From a virus, in the IMG/VR virus record IMGVR_UViG_3300031673_000006, positions 1 to 64,000 of that record: DNA of 64,000 bases; one strand, given 5' to 3'. Positions within the stretch are counted from its first letter, which is position 1. Every line of letters starts with the position of its first letter. Below are positions 46,301 through 52,320 of the stretch, one piece after another. Position numbers and translations under genes: made by a program. Below the pieces are notes generated by a model. The model did no database searches. It was given only the letters and a program-made list of their open reading frames with translations, and had not been told where the DNA came from.

Positions 46301-46754
46301 GGACAAGAAGGTGCGCCACATCCGATACATCTCGGACCCGGGGGAGATGCGGGCCCACGCGAAGGAATTCGCGTGGCGTTACGCTCAGGACCACCCCGAT
46401 GAGGGGGAGGTCGACATCGACAAATTAGAAGAGGCTCACAAGGGAGTGGGTAAGGATTGGAAGATCCGGCAGTACTTCCAACAGCTCGGTGACAAGGAAG
46501 TCCAAGCCAAGTACGACCCTGAGGTCCAGAAGCTCATGCAGGACACGCATGAGGAGATGGGCGACTTGGTGCAGCACTACGTCGACGAGTACCGGAAGCG
46601 CAATGGCCAACAGCGCAAGATGGGGAGCCGCGTGGCCCAAGCGTGGCTCGAGAAGGAACGTCCCGTTCGCATGGCGAATGACTGGTTGGCACACGTCCGT
46701 TCGTTCCATCCAGACGACCCAAAACGTCCGATTGTCGTGCTCGACGCGGCTTGA
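37377..46754 (+). CDS. Giant polyvalent protein (3125 residues) with many enzymatic domains
   Basis: The start is a GTG overlapping the previous stop. Domains seen in order: SH3-like (18-72); NPDTGN module (79-125); ADP-ribosyltransferase with Arg342, SSFT 381-384 and ExE 451/453; second NPDTGN module (519-565); second ART-like domain (576-712); ParB-like DGHHR (802-806); Ntn-hydrolase from Cys848; DUF5661-like segment (1160-1200); topoisomerase IB (~1226-1435); Zn ribbon (Cys1605-1640); GNAT with GQGSAS at 1743; third NPDTGN module (1916-1956); coiled coil (~1975-2085); helical region; second ParB-like DGSHR (2679-2683); GDVWETE module (2733); zincin HEMTH (2956-2960). Short RVA-type motifs separate blocks. 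It is likely packaged and injected. Confidence 0.9.
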   Translation: MNALVARVAARHMAAQDDFSVGDEVLFGKYKNKRGKIVRLFEDERGIPSVEIEPIPKGRKQNRVIGLYKIWKGDHRKQAAYSKEFLEFVQGRRFQNPDTGNQVLFQSLEVPEQVKIYQQWGAAQNAQEEKPEGRERHEPGRLPPAWNRDSDMARKVEKLAEEYATEYEDFFDGMRQVSVEDERYRGAEFAGEAVMLREWDRHIPGYVRLPPSSTLEAMSDEDRRIALTSWDAGVKFMDEVLGDGERLSLLETMKPSGEGGSLGSPGEGWIDSTHSPGAQRLQGALRELGIETHLPSRGIEDHAKWRDEGASNDLLKSALTKAMAWQRAYFAAMGVEDVMLFRGASLGDEVARQQEPHPTDKQQKYLPQGIPVTLQSRQELSSFTMDPYVAYNFTHRNRSPGESDESYESRAGNSLRGAVAYRVPVDRIVLSPAAIPQLGPATPKIKEGYREVEFIVGGIGELEGRTLPSLDAGYGAGRYDPEKMKLATKITIEMSDEDEDAWHKSVRRENKGDRRKQAAYSKEFLDSVQGQRFRNPDTGNKVVFKSLSEAEQRKIHERWEARHRSQDASGPTVTERGRTFETGKPVAFEFLRNTEKAPKAPSDSDPYQQKIEPAGFYVTHKDTDGDPLPGYDTGTISFQNPLVLAVNTNPDGPIYDENSWKAQLERQYGKRGKALTKALQADGYDGIVTVTQVRGKPYTSEIVVLDSEKSVQKGDDRKRRAQEIAGMGYEAAAQLDNDELDSVAFGVKQGVQDLRIDQLKVKYDADLEQAEHAVSREPDRWKEHLDEPIEVRFKDGEFHIEDGHHRYVTAQRMGRDSVKVDLTIDDNPVKKIFEMAGKKMASFHREACIIAGRRFGDSLCLIKNRDRAYDAELEIVHLEKDGTEMAVILDTVTGYMEGVNEHGIAVVNTTLMVVRDEAEGKKKSPNGDKGKKPLTSKDGPKIYRALACDNIEDALESLRTDDNGIRGHTFVADGNKLFSIECSKTHPARVTELDPDRVNTRTNHGVSYPDAGYTHGEDYVSSVVRRWEAQKRLQDIKRPEAAAVALIEAIDEADSPFNPVRTTDKMRTTSQLTIDTTNPRLLLYLIPGHAKVVKRRNTLPDGRKPKIPVRVFKYRNKMEDRKKPVNKDAALIERVAARSLDKLPGGLADEKKPEDFDPEQIAKGTKVELEHTDDRAVAREVAMDHLTEDPKYYDKLETIEKHGARYKSKKKVKTKDGDEMTVYEYSDRQIADRNRGKAERIEKLRKQMKKLQTKVRKDVNSKDEKTRDLALAVGLMDETFERVGNDGSAKEGHFGVTTWRVKHMTFGKGGVTITYVGKSGVDQKKKVTNPRIVSGLKDACKDKEPNACVLSVTASEVNEYLKPLDITAKDIRGFHANQKMKEELRKVRKGKLPEDPKEKEKKLKDEFKSALEATADAVGHEASTLRSQYLVPGLEDDYMRDGTVNESHTKKGSTLHTAALDGTPTERHILAHAQLAPVLVTANRRWWIQKAPNLYRIAREDERPRPHIEGVRFPPEVFTVLWYEDDDGNRYEMPEDGPEHPEGAKYQLSQFPNYLHDSMLQLNEDGTSTEIMSGQRGFPEDLVTSMVRSGEWDVGDAIMVGGTSCERCMNVLCNRYLGPEEGYPYDSEEYWQCGTRCAMCGHVDNTNERVVRQPRYASPSYDSYVQRKRREGGPVLSRDEWEAKVMGVEDDADETPEATREDWEARRNALMEEHGLDKFHSSYRPDEKHMTIDLISVPKENKGQGSASKAMKETLAWADSNGVTVTLSPTSEFGASKKRLEKWYRSMGFVPNKGRNKDFRFTDAMLREPQAKTATKSDAENEDEAVAKMLRKEPKLKPPRYDLRDNRTLDDDDPEDDLGGGDDGDRDMSMKWNKVASRVAFRWTAIGPRVPRPERVARLFLAEAPPKDKAQPKSGPSFEEWVKNQKFKHPETSNDVGFSSLPSDEQAKIREKWKGQQQPEDESGKDKGKGDEDAKRTKEDVQVDLNNARDEMRDLESQMGDIENEIKDLEAKLKGFKQYENLSGDAKKQIDEHVRDTQRAIGRKKDELEDKKEEFDEAKEKVKELRAERKDPGFAQAKRKEQARKQRAERVSRAVLKAQGDMQKLLGNEDTQIPGVLAKQIAKALNNLDESEVESFSIDFQDTLQKLMGMDSSSDEALELASQAAKFGDLHGLTDPGELAVRMAQLSYAQNVVANPMNIGGKPVGVTEMDSDKYAERARASYDQFQNLPSSLRTQAARQVTEALEGLDPETHRSQELNAILTGMNLAQVAATGDSLPGRPQPSKGMASVIQAMAEKGDVDALFTTSEDYFAEQARGKMEKSLDDMTPLEVAQLATQGDSNHGYAGMVKLIEEESTPDVMRAMMKDYLIQDILNDQWGDRAIRDTMQAAGLVDADDPEVRAGVVGEANERMKPRMEQMLEARERIAQAEKEGKKPDPEDEAIVAGVLDKEKGTGLREKAKAVLDTIKDKFKKVVISPASAVLQHFVNTGDRKVLEQETLPHPDEKAKAPRPKEERDEARGGESTAPKSKRERMIERVRLKAERVKLKAQRDKVKGDEKGKYDEKIKDLDGKIEGLSKEPESDESESEQPKSREDYRAKFDGSTWGDDDAGTEYHVGDLIHKAESKEVEEVPIADIEESLKNISADEPVGSPEFKERADKADLKYPVVLMRQEDGSLEIVDGSHRAWKARETKQPLKARILEPADLEDLEQVSDADREKWDENVESQDDEEHGPGDVWETEQGNWRAKNPDGVPKSFKDKDKAEIYAKGPDEKESEGSAEKPKGAPDEAEGKGQAEKDETAEGASEGASEGASEKPKQQRRAVKDEHFDRTQDAVDSVGAPIQESFTKLADDPAFLKMSPQERYTRLGETLKEAIPGARAIQVPGAGSNAPISITVPEEHRAPGVTSRQKIRLQPNSTGGEASGKGGHLGLGVKDLLEAKTPEEIKNATARVMGTMVHEMTHIYGHHGTNPDEFDDEDKKVRHIRYISDPGEMRAHAKEFAWRYAQDHPDEGEVDIDKLEEAHKGVGKDWKIRQYFQQLGDKEVQAKYDPEVQKLMQDTHEEMGDLVQHYVDEYRKRNGQQRKMGSRVAQAWLEKERPVRMANDWLAHVRSFHPDDPKRPIVVLDAA
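37611..37751 (+). repeat. NPDTGN module, copy 1
   Basis: This codes residues 79-125 of the polyvalent protein: AYSKEFLEFVQGRRF, then NPDTGN and ending in a Trp-containing helix. It shares a 29-base identical stretch (37608-37636) with copy 2 at 38925-38953, which indicates a fairly recent duplication. Confidence 0.85.
38931..39071 (+). repeat. NPDTGN module, copy 2
   Basis: This codes residues 519-565 (AYSKEFLDSVQGQRF, then NPDTGN). The same GD(H/R)RKQ lead-in as copy 1 precedes it. It joins the first ART domain to the second. Confidence 0.85.
43122..43241 (+). repeat. NPDTGN-type module, diverged copy 3
   Basis: This codes residues 1916-1956: PSFEEWVKNQKFKHPETSND, then SSLPSDEQAKIREKWKG. 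It keeps the F...P(D/E)T(G/S)N...F.SL...EQ.KI...W pattern but has diverged in DNA. It follows a tandem RVA-type motif. Confidence 0.75.
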
Positions 46755-47068
46755 AGGTCGAAAAACCTTCCTTAGAAACCTCCTTTGGCCCTCGGTCAAG
46801 GTTTCTAAGGAAGCAAACCATCCCTAGCAGGCCCTAAGTAGGTTTTCCGTCCTCAGAAGGTGCGGTTGAACTTCCTTGGAGGGGTCTAGGTGCTCAGACC
46901 TTCCCTGAGAACCTTGGTCGAGGTCTGACCGAGGGTGTCGGGGAAGGTTTGTGAACTGAAAAGTGCGGATTATTCCGTTTTTCACCTTATAGCGCGACCC
47001 AAATAGACGAAGGGCTGCCCCTCCTCTCGGAGGGTCTCTGTGCGCCCATTTTCGCCAGGAGAAATTCA
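46755..47068 (+). ncRNA. Structured intergenic region (possible RNA element or terminator cluster)
   Basis: This is the largest gene-free stretch (314 bases). A perfect 15-base inverted repeat (46767-46781 with 46799-46813, loop 17) starts 12 bases after the polyvalent gene. A nested structure follows: outer stem 46898-46905 with 46941-46948, and inner stem 46912-46919 with 46927-46934. The arms share CCTT/AAGG words, so alternative pairings are possible. At its right end CGTTTTTCACCTTATAGCG matches the promoter-like element of other gaps, and CCAGGAGAAA is the ribosome site of 47069. Terminator, processing signal or small RNA are all possible. Confidence 0.45.
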
Positions 47069-47578
47069 ATGCCGGATCAGCTCACGAAACAAGGCGCCTT
47101 GCAGGTCTCGAGCGACCTCGACCGCCTCGCCACCCTCTTCCAATCTGAAACCGACACTCTTGGGGTAACCGAGAAGATCGCCAAGGACTTCGCCCTTCGT
47201 TGCGACATCCTGGCCGATCATGTCGAGAAGAAGGCTGGAGTCGAGCGCGACGAGGACGGCACCATCAAGGACCCCGACCTCAACAAGTACGCCTCTGCAC
47301 TCTCCAAGCGGGCCCAGATGGACCCCACGAAGAACATCTCCATCGACCACGGCAGCGGTTTCAACCCCGCCGAGATCGGTGAGGAGCAGTCCAAGGCCCT
47401 TCTGCGCAATCAAGACGAGCCCTACATGGACGTCTTCAAGCAGGACGAGTTCGACCAGCTTCGTGAAGTTCAGCAGAACGGCATGTTCTCGAACGCGAAG
47501 TCGGCAGCCGCCGTCATCGCCAAAATGGCCAAGCTGCTCAGCGACAACAACATCAAGTTCCCTGTCGCCGTCGGCTAA
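47069..47578 (+). CDS. Hypothetical head-region protein
   Basis: The product has 169 residues, with a strong ribosome site (CCAGGAGAAATTC) before the ATG. It is helical and acidic (ALQVSSDLDRLATLFQSETD; KYASALSKRAQMDP). It is the first gene after the structured gap and is followed by other head-region genes up to the capsid. It may be a head-core or minor capsid protein; no family was recognised. Confidence 0.7.
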   Translation: MPDQLTKQGALQVSSDLDRLATLFQSETDTLGVTEKIAKDFALRCDILADHVEKKAGVERDEDGTIKDPDLNKYASALSKRAQMDPTKNISIDHGSGFNPAEIGEEQSKALLRNQDEPYMDVFKQDEFDQLREVQQNGMFSNAKSAAAVIAKMAKLLSDNNIKFPVAVG

Positions 47579-47585
47579 CACCCCT

Positions 47586-47629
47586 GGCGGCTTTTCACGT
47601 TCCGGTTCTCGGAGCGTCGTCAAGCCGCC
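47586..47629 (+). terminator. Hairpin between 47069 and 47633 genes
   Basis: A perfect 8-base inverted repeat, GGCGGCTT with AAGCCGCC (47586-47593 and 47622-47629), encloses a second stem ACGTTCCG / CGGAGCGT with one G-T pair. There is no T-run after it. It ends four bases before the next start codon, so it may act on translation or on RNA stability and not as a terminator. Confidence 0.4.
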
Positions 47630-47632
47630 TTC

Positions 47633-48643
47633 ATGGGACGCCTCATGCCCAGTCTCTCCCTACAGCAGACCAGAACGTACATCGACAGGCTCGGTGATCT
47701 CGAAAACGAGCTCACCCGATCCTGTCGTGTCGCAGAGGTCATGTCCAAAGGCGCCGACAAAGATCAGGCGGCCGCGGGCGGTCGTCTGAAAGACGCCTGC
47801 GACTCGGCGCGGGAGCACCTCAAGTACGTCGCGGAGGCGAAGACACGCCTGCTCGAGTTCGATGGGTTCCTGCATGCGCAAAGCCAGACCATCCGTGAGT
47901 CGCTCGATCGACCACACATGGTCTCGTTCATGAACGAGGTGGGCTCCAAACTGGGGCGCTCCATGGAAAGTCACGTCGAAGCCATCGTCAGCGGTGCCAT
48001 CGACGCCCTTCGCAGAGTCGCCGGCTCCATCAAGGACATGCGCGATGCGAAGGCTGGTACCGAGGGCGACGCGTCCGCCAAGGGGAGTGCCAAAGCACTC
48101 GACAAGATCTGTGACGCTGCTGAGAAGGCCATTCGAGAAGGGGTCAAGGAGCGCAAAGCTGCTCCGGCACCTGCTCCTGAGGTCGAAGTTGAAGTCGAAG
48201 TCGAACTCGACGAGGAGACCGAAAAAATGGCAGCACATGGTTACAACCTGACAGCAGGCCTTCCTCCCGAGTTCTTGGAGAATATCCAGAAGAAAAAGGA
48301 TGAAGCCAAGGGCAAGAAGGACGACGACAAAGAGGACGAGAAAGACGCGGGCAAGAAAGCCTACGTCCAAGTCCAATACCTGACGGCGGGCCTTCCTCCT
48401 GAGTTCCTGGAGAACATCCAGAAGAAAAAGGACGAAGCCAAGGGCAAGAAGGACGACGACAAAGAGGACGAGAAAGACGCGGGCAAGAAAGCCCACGGCT
48501 ACACCCTCACCGCCGACTCCTTGACCCCCGGCAATGAATCCAAAGGCCCCAAGGACGAGGGCGAAGAAGACGAGGGTTGGGTTCCGGGTCATCGCACCGA
48601 TGGCAAGGACAAGAAGGCCCACGGCTACACGCTTACTGCGTAG
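47633..48643 (+). CDS. Head-region protein with tandemly duplicated LPPEFLENIQKKK segment
   Basis: The product has 336 residues; starts at 47633 or the second ATG at 47645 are both possible. The first ~190 residues are helical. An acidic stretch (VEVEVEVELDEE) leads to two near-identical 38-residue units beginning LTAGLPPEFLENIQKKK, each rich in Lys, Asp and Glu. HGYTLTA or a variant occurs near residue 200, before the last spacer and at the C-terminus, so these may be short processing or binding tags. A role in the head core is plausible by position. Confidence 0.75.
   Translation: MGRLMPSLSLQQTRTYIDRLGDLENELTRSCRVAEVMSKGADKDQAAAGGRLKDACDSAREHLKYVAEAKTRLLEFDGFLHAQSQTIRESLDRPHMVSFMNEVGSKLGRSMESHVEAIVSGAIDALRRVAGSIKDMRDAKAGTEGDASAKGSAKALDKICDAAEKAIREGVKERKAAPAPAPEVEVEVEVELDEETEKMAAHGYNLTAGLPPEFLENIQKKKDEAKGKKDDDKEDEKDAGKKAYVQVQYLTAGLPPEFLENIQKKKDEAKGKKDDDKEDEKDAGKKAHGYTLTADSLTPGNESKGPKDEGEEDEGWVPGHRTDGKDKKAHGYTLTA
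48248..48493 (+). repeat. Two 114-base direct repeats in a coding region
   Basis: Copies are 48248-48361 and 48380-48493, with a period of 132 bases. They differ only at a few third positions near their start, so this is a recent in-frame tandem duplication. Each codes one LPPEFLENIQKKK unit with a Lys/Asp-rich tail. Confidence 0.92.
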
Positions 48644-48653
48644 GAGGATCTTG

Positions 48654-49277
48654 ATGGAGCGACGAGCAGACGAAGGTAACTGGCAAGCCCGTGGACAAGA
48701 GTTCCGCGTGGGTCAGACCGTGCAGCTCGTCAACGGGGGCGAGACGGATGTGGGGCGCGTCGTTGCGGTCTGGCCGGGCATCGGCATGTGTGACGTGCAG
48801 TTCCCACACACGAGCTACCGCTTCCCCGTCGAAGACCTCCAGATCATCAATCAAGGGGACGACCCCTTCATCGCTCCCATGCACGAGGACGTTCCGGGTG
48901 GCCCCGGCTCCGAAGGCGACGTGTCCGAAGGCGCTCCTGCCACCAACGTCATCGAGGGCGAAGTGCCCCGCATCGAACTCGTCCACGAGGTCGGCAAGAC
49001 CGCCGAGGAAATGACGAGCCGCGTTGCTCAAGCTTTTGTGAAGAAGTCGCTCTACTGGCACGCCACCGATCGCAAATATCGGGTGAGCCGTGAAGAGCAC
49101 GCGAACGGTCACTACAAGTGCCCGGCCAAGTCCTGCACAGGCCACCTGCGTCGCGCGAACTACAAGATGGAGGACGGCCGCATGGTCAAACTCCACGCCT
49201 GCCCCGAGTGCCTGTTCATGATCCGAGCTTCGGACATCATGGACGACCATTGCGCTTCGTCGAAGGGAGCTGCCTGA
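48654..49277 (+). CDS. SH3-like plus zinc-ribbon head-region protein
   Basis: The product has 207 residues from the ATG at 48654, chosen because AGGAGG precedes it. The N-terminus is an SH3/KOW-like barrel (FRVGQTVQLVNGGETDVGR; MCDVQFPHTSYRFPVEDLQI), similar in layout to the start of the polyvalent protein. EMTSRVAQAFVKKSLYW carries the RVA-type motif. The C-terminus is a zinc ribbon with CPAKSC and CPECLF. It precedes the head protease by one base. No enzymatic role is suggested. Confidence 0.75.
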   Translation: MERRADEGNWQARGQEFRVGQTVQLVNGGETDVGRVVAVWPGIGMCDVQFPHTSYRFPVEDLQIINQGDDPFIAPMHEDVPGGPGSEGDVSEGAPATNVIEGEVPRIELVHEVGKTAEEMTSRVAQAFVKKSLYWHATDRKYRVSREEHANGHYKCPAKSCTGHLRRANYKMEDGRMVKLHACPECLFMIRASDIMDDHCASSKGAA

Positions 49278-49278
49278 T

Positions 49279-50787
49279 ATGGCGTTCTCTAAGACCGCTC
49301 GAGCAGACGTGACGCAGCCTTCGTGGTCGATGGACCATTGGGGCAACTTCGTGCAGCAAGCGCGTGGGCGCGTTCGTACTGCTTCAGGTTCCCCGAACCT
49401 GGTGTCCCAGGCATCGGAGATCCTCCAAGAGAACTTCTCTCCCGAGAAGTACCTCCTGACGCACGCGACCATCGTGGCGTCGGTGGATACCGATGACGTG
49501 CAGAACGTCAAGCTCGGGAACATCAACGAGCTCGGTCGCAAGGTGAATCGCCGGTGGGCGAACTACCGCATCAAGCCGGGCTGCGACATCTACATCAACA
49601 ACAACCACGACGCGTGGGACCGACCGGTGCTCCTCAAGAGCTACCGAACCTTCGTCGGCGCCCACAACTTCGTGGAGCACGTTCAGATCGAGGACCAGTC
49701 GAAGGGCCGCATCATCGATGCTGCTGCCCGCGACATCGGCGACTCGGTCTACGTGGACATCCTCATCGCGACCAACCGCCGTCACTCGAGCCTGATTCGG
49801 GACATCGAAGCTGGCCGCATGAACACGATGAGCATGGGCTGCTCCGTCACGGAAACGATCTGCACGAAGTGCGGGAACGTGGCCGCCGACGAGACGGAGA
49901 TGTGCGAGCACGTCAAGTACGCCAAGGGGCAGTACGAGTACGACTCGTTGGGACGCAAGTACCGAGTGGCCGAACTCTGCGGCCATAGTGACATCGACCC
50001 CACAGGCGGCGTGACGTTCATCGAAGCGTCATGGGTCGCGGTCCCTGCTTTCCAGGGTGCCGTGATGCGCAACATCCTTGCGCCAGGCTCCATCAACTTG
50101 GATACGCGGAGTCAGATGCAGAAGGTGCTCTCAGAGCCCCCTTCGCAGTGGACTGCCGACGATGATCAAATGGCCAAGGCCGCTCGCACACTCGAAGTGA
50201 CGTTCGATGAGAACTCCCTCGATGCTGTGCAGCTCGCCGAGCGCCGTCGCCTCCAGCGTATTGCTGAGATGCCCGCCATGCCTGAGATGCCCCCAATGGG
50301 TGCTCCGGGCGAAGGTGGCGCACCAGGCGGTGAAGAAGCTGACCCGATGAAGGATCTCGAGGACGAGATCGAGAAGTACGTCCTCGACAAGATCAAGAAG
50401 AAGATTCGGGACAAGATGGTTTCGGAGGAGGACGAGGACCAGGTTTCCGAAGAGGAACTTGCCACGTCGTCCAACGAGAACATCAACCACCAAGCAGCCA
50501 AAGTCGCTGCACTGACGAACGGTACGAAGACCCTTCTTCGCATCGCTCGCTCTGACGTGGAGTTGCTCGACGGGATGGCCCGTCTCCAGCAAAGCCACGG
50601 CATCAAAGTTTCGAGAGAACTGTACAGGACCGCCCTCCGGGTCGGGTCTACCGACGGGCACCCCTCTCTCGAAAAGTACCTCGTGCAATGTGCCGAGGTG
50701 CTTGGTCACAACCCAAACACGGGAGAATCCAAGACCTTGGTGCGTCTTGGGCGAATCCTTTCAATGCGAAAGAAGACCCGGTTCTAG
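49279..50787 (+). CDS. Prohead (head maturation) protease
   Basis: The product has 502 residues. The candidate catalytic pair is His134 in FVEHVQIED and Ser185 in TMSMGCSV, as in herpes- and T4-gp21-type prohead proteases. A zinc-like knuckle follows directly: CTKCGN at 195-198, then CEH at 209-211. GGVTFIEASWVAVPAFQGAV matches the conserved late strand of this group. The last ~200 residues are helical and acidic and may act as a delta domain or scaffold. It would cleave scaffold, capsid and possibly the polyvalent cargo. Confidence 0.82.
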   Translation: MAFSKTARADVTQPSWSMDHWGNFVQQARGRVRTASGSPNLVSQASEILQENFSPEKYLLTHATIVASVDTDDVQNVKLGNINELGRKVNRRWANYRIKPGCDIYINNNHDAWDRPVLLKSYRTFVGAHNFVEHVQIEDQSKGRIIDAAARDIGDSVYVDILIATNRRHSSLIRDIEAGRMNTMSMGCSVTETICTKCGNVAADETEMCEHVKYAKGQYEYDSLGRKYRVAELCGHSDIDPTGGVTFIEASWVAVPAFQGAVMRNILAPGSINLDTRSQMQKVLSEPPSQWTADDDQMAKAARTLEVTFDENSLDAVQLAERRRLQRIAEMPAMPEMPPMGAPGEGGAPGGEEADPMKDLEDEIEKYVLDKIKKKIRDKMVSEEDEDQVSEEELATSSNENINHQAAKVAALTNGTKTLLRIARSDVELLDGMARLQQSHGIKVSRELYRTALRVGSTDGHPSLEKYLVQCAEVLGHNPNTGESKTLVRLGRILSMRKKTRF

Positions 50788-50818
50788 CCAGAACACCAAG
50801 TCTCAGGAGAAAAAAATC

Positions 50819-52264
50819 ATGGCACGTCAACGACTCACCCGTAAGCTGGCCGAGCAAAGCAAAAAGGCCTCCCCTCCCCCACAGATCCCCGCGGTCGATC
50901 GCACTGAGGGCCCGAGCAATCCGGCCTACTACCCCGATCCCGACGCGGACAAGTATCAGAACGGCGACACCAGCTCGTGGGCAGAAGATCCCCACAAGCC
51001 GATGGAGCCCGAGAGCCCGCCCCCGGCCATGCCCGGTAACCTGACCACGGAGAAGCTGGATCACCCCGGCACCTCCGAGTTCAGCAAGAAGCCCGAAACC
51101 CCGGAGCAAGCTGCTGCCGAAGGTGGCGGCGGTGGCAAGTCGGCGTCCCTCAAGGAGCTCGCCGAGCAGCGCGCTACCCTGTGCGTCCGTCTCGCTTCTG
51201 CAATGCTGCCCAAGTCCTCGGCCCTCGAGATCGAGGAGCGCGCTGTCAGGCTCATGGACCTTGACGACGCAAAGCTCAAGGCCGCAATGGAGACCTTCAA
51301 CGTCCTCGCCGGCGAAGAGCCCGACGAGTTCGAAGAGGGCGAAGAGTCCGAAGGGACCAAGGAGTTCGACGAAGAGAAGGAAGGCGGCAAGAAGGCTGCT
51401 CACGAACTCACCGCGCACTCGGCACGCATCGCGAAGATTGAGGGTGCGCTTGGTCGCATCGTCAAGGCCATGGGCCACTTCTTCGGGATGGAAGAGGGCG
51501 ACGAGGGCATGAGCGACAAGGAGCTCATGGCCTACCTCATGGCCGAGGACATGGACGGCGACGGCGTCGACCAGAACGAGCCCGACTACGGCTACGGCGG
51601 TGGCGGCGAGAAGTCCTCCATGGAAGAGGAAGTGGAAGAGGAAGAGGCCATGCTTCGCGCCATGCTCGAGGAGATGGACGAGGAAATGGCTGTCATGGCT
51701 TCGGCCGCGACCGAGACCACCGAGCCTCTCGCCAAGGGTGCGGACATCCAATCGGGTGAGGGCGGCAACGTCAATCCCGATCCCGCTCCCCACACTCCCG
51801 TCGTCGCTCAGAGCGACGGTGCCGAGAAGAAGGCCAACGAGGACCCCACCGACAACGACATCGAGATCAGCGCCTCTGGTGCTGACCCGATGGGTCTGAT
51901 GGACCTCACCGCTTCGGCCGACGACGAGCTGCTTGCTCTCTACGCCGATCTCGACCTGCCCAAGACGGCCGGTGAGGAAATGGAAGAGGCCGAGGAAGCC
52001 CCGGTCGACGACGAAGCCGGAACCGATGAGAAGGCCGAAGAGGACGACATCGAGTTCGGTGCCGACGACGAGAAGAAGGGTGGCAAGAAGGCCGCACCCG
52101 TCAAGCAACGTCCGCAGCCCAAGGCGGCTTCGGCCGGCGCTCGCACGCTCGGCAATGTTGCCGGGATGCCCAAGGCTGCACACGACGAGATCGCCGAGCT
52201 CGGCAAGATCTGGGACACCGCTCCCGACGTTGCGTCTGTGTTCGGACTCCCCAGCGGAAGCTGA
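50819..52264 (+). CDS. Acidic scaffold-like head protein
   Basis: The product has 481 residues from the ATG at 50819, with CAGGAGAAAA upstream. The N-terminus is basic (MARQRLTRKLAEQSKKA). Long acidic, low-complexity segments (MEEEVEEEEAMLRAML) alternate with short helices, and the C-terminus is an ordered-looking helix (AAHDEIAELGKIWDTAPDVA). It lies between the protease and the capsid genes, the usual place of a scaffolding protein that is degraded during maturation. No direct family match is claimed. Confidence 0.6.
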   Translation: MARQRLTRKLAEQSKKASPPPQIPAVDRTEGPSNPAYYPDPDADKYQNGDTSSWAEDPHKPMEPESPPPAMPGNLTTEKLDHPGTSEFSKKPETPEQAAAEGGGGGKSASLKELAEQRATLCVRLASAMLPKSSALEIEERAVRLMDLDDAKLKAAMETFNVLAGEEPDEFEEGEESEGTKEFDEEKEGGKKAAHELTAHSARIAKIEGALGRIVKAMGHFFGMEEGDEGMSDKELMAYLMAEDMDGDGVDQNEPDYGYGGGGEKSSMEEEVEEEEAMLRAMLEEMDEEMAVMASAATETTEPLAKGADIQSGEGGNVNPDPAPHTPVVAQSDGAEKKANEDPTDNDIEISASGADPMGLMDLTASADDELLALYADLDLPKTAGEEMEEAEEAPVDDEAGTDEKAEEDDIEFGADDEKKGGKKAAPVKQRPQPKAASAGARTLGNVAGMPKAAHDEIAELGKIWDTAPDVASVFGLPSGS

Positions 52265-52279
52265 TCAGAGAGTTCTCCA

Positions 52280-52320
52280 GGTCGAAGGGGCTTTTAGTTT
52301 CCCTATAAGCCCTTTCGACC
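52280..52320 (+). terminator. Strong hairpin after the scaffold-like gene
   Basis: A 14-base stem (52280-52293 with 52307-52320, one G-T pair) closes a 13-base loop that contains TTTCCCTAT. No T-run follows in + orientation, so it may be a pause, an RNA processing site or a weak terminator. The loop overlaps the recurring CTAT element seen before other virion genes. Confidence 0.5.
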
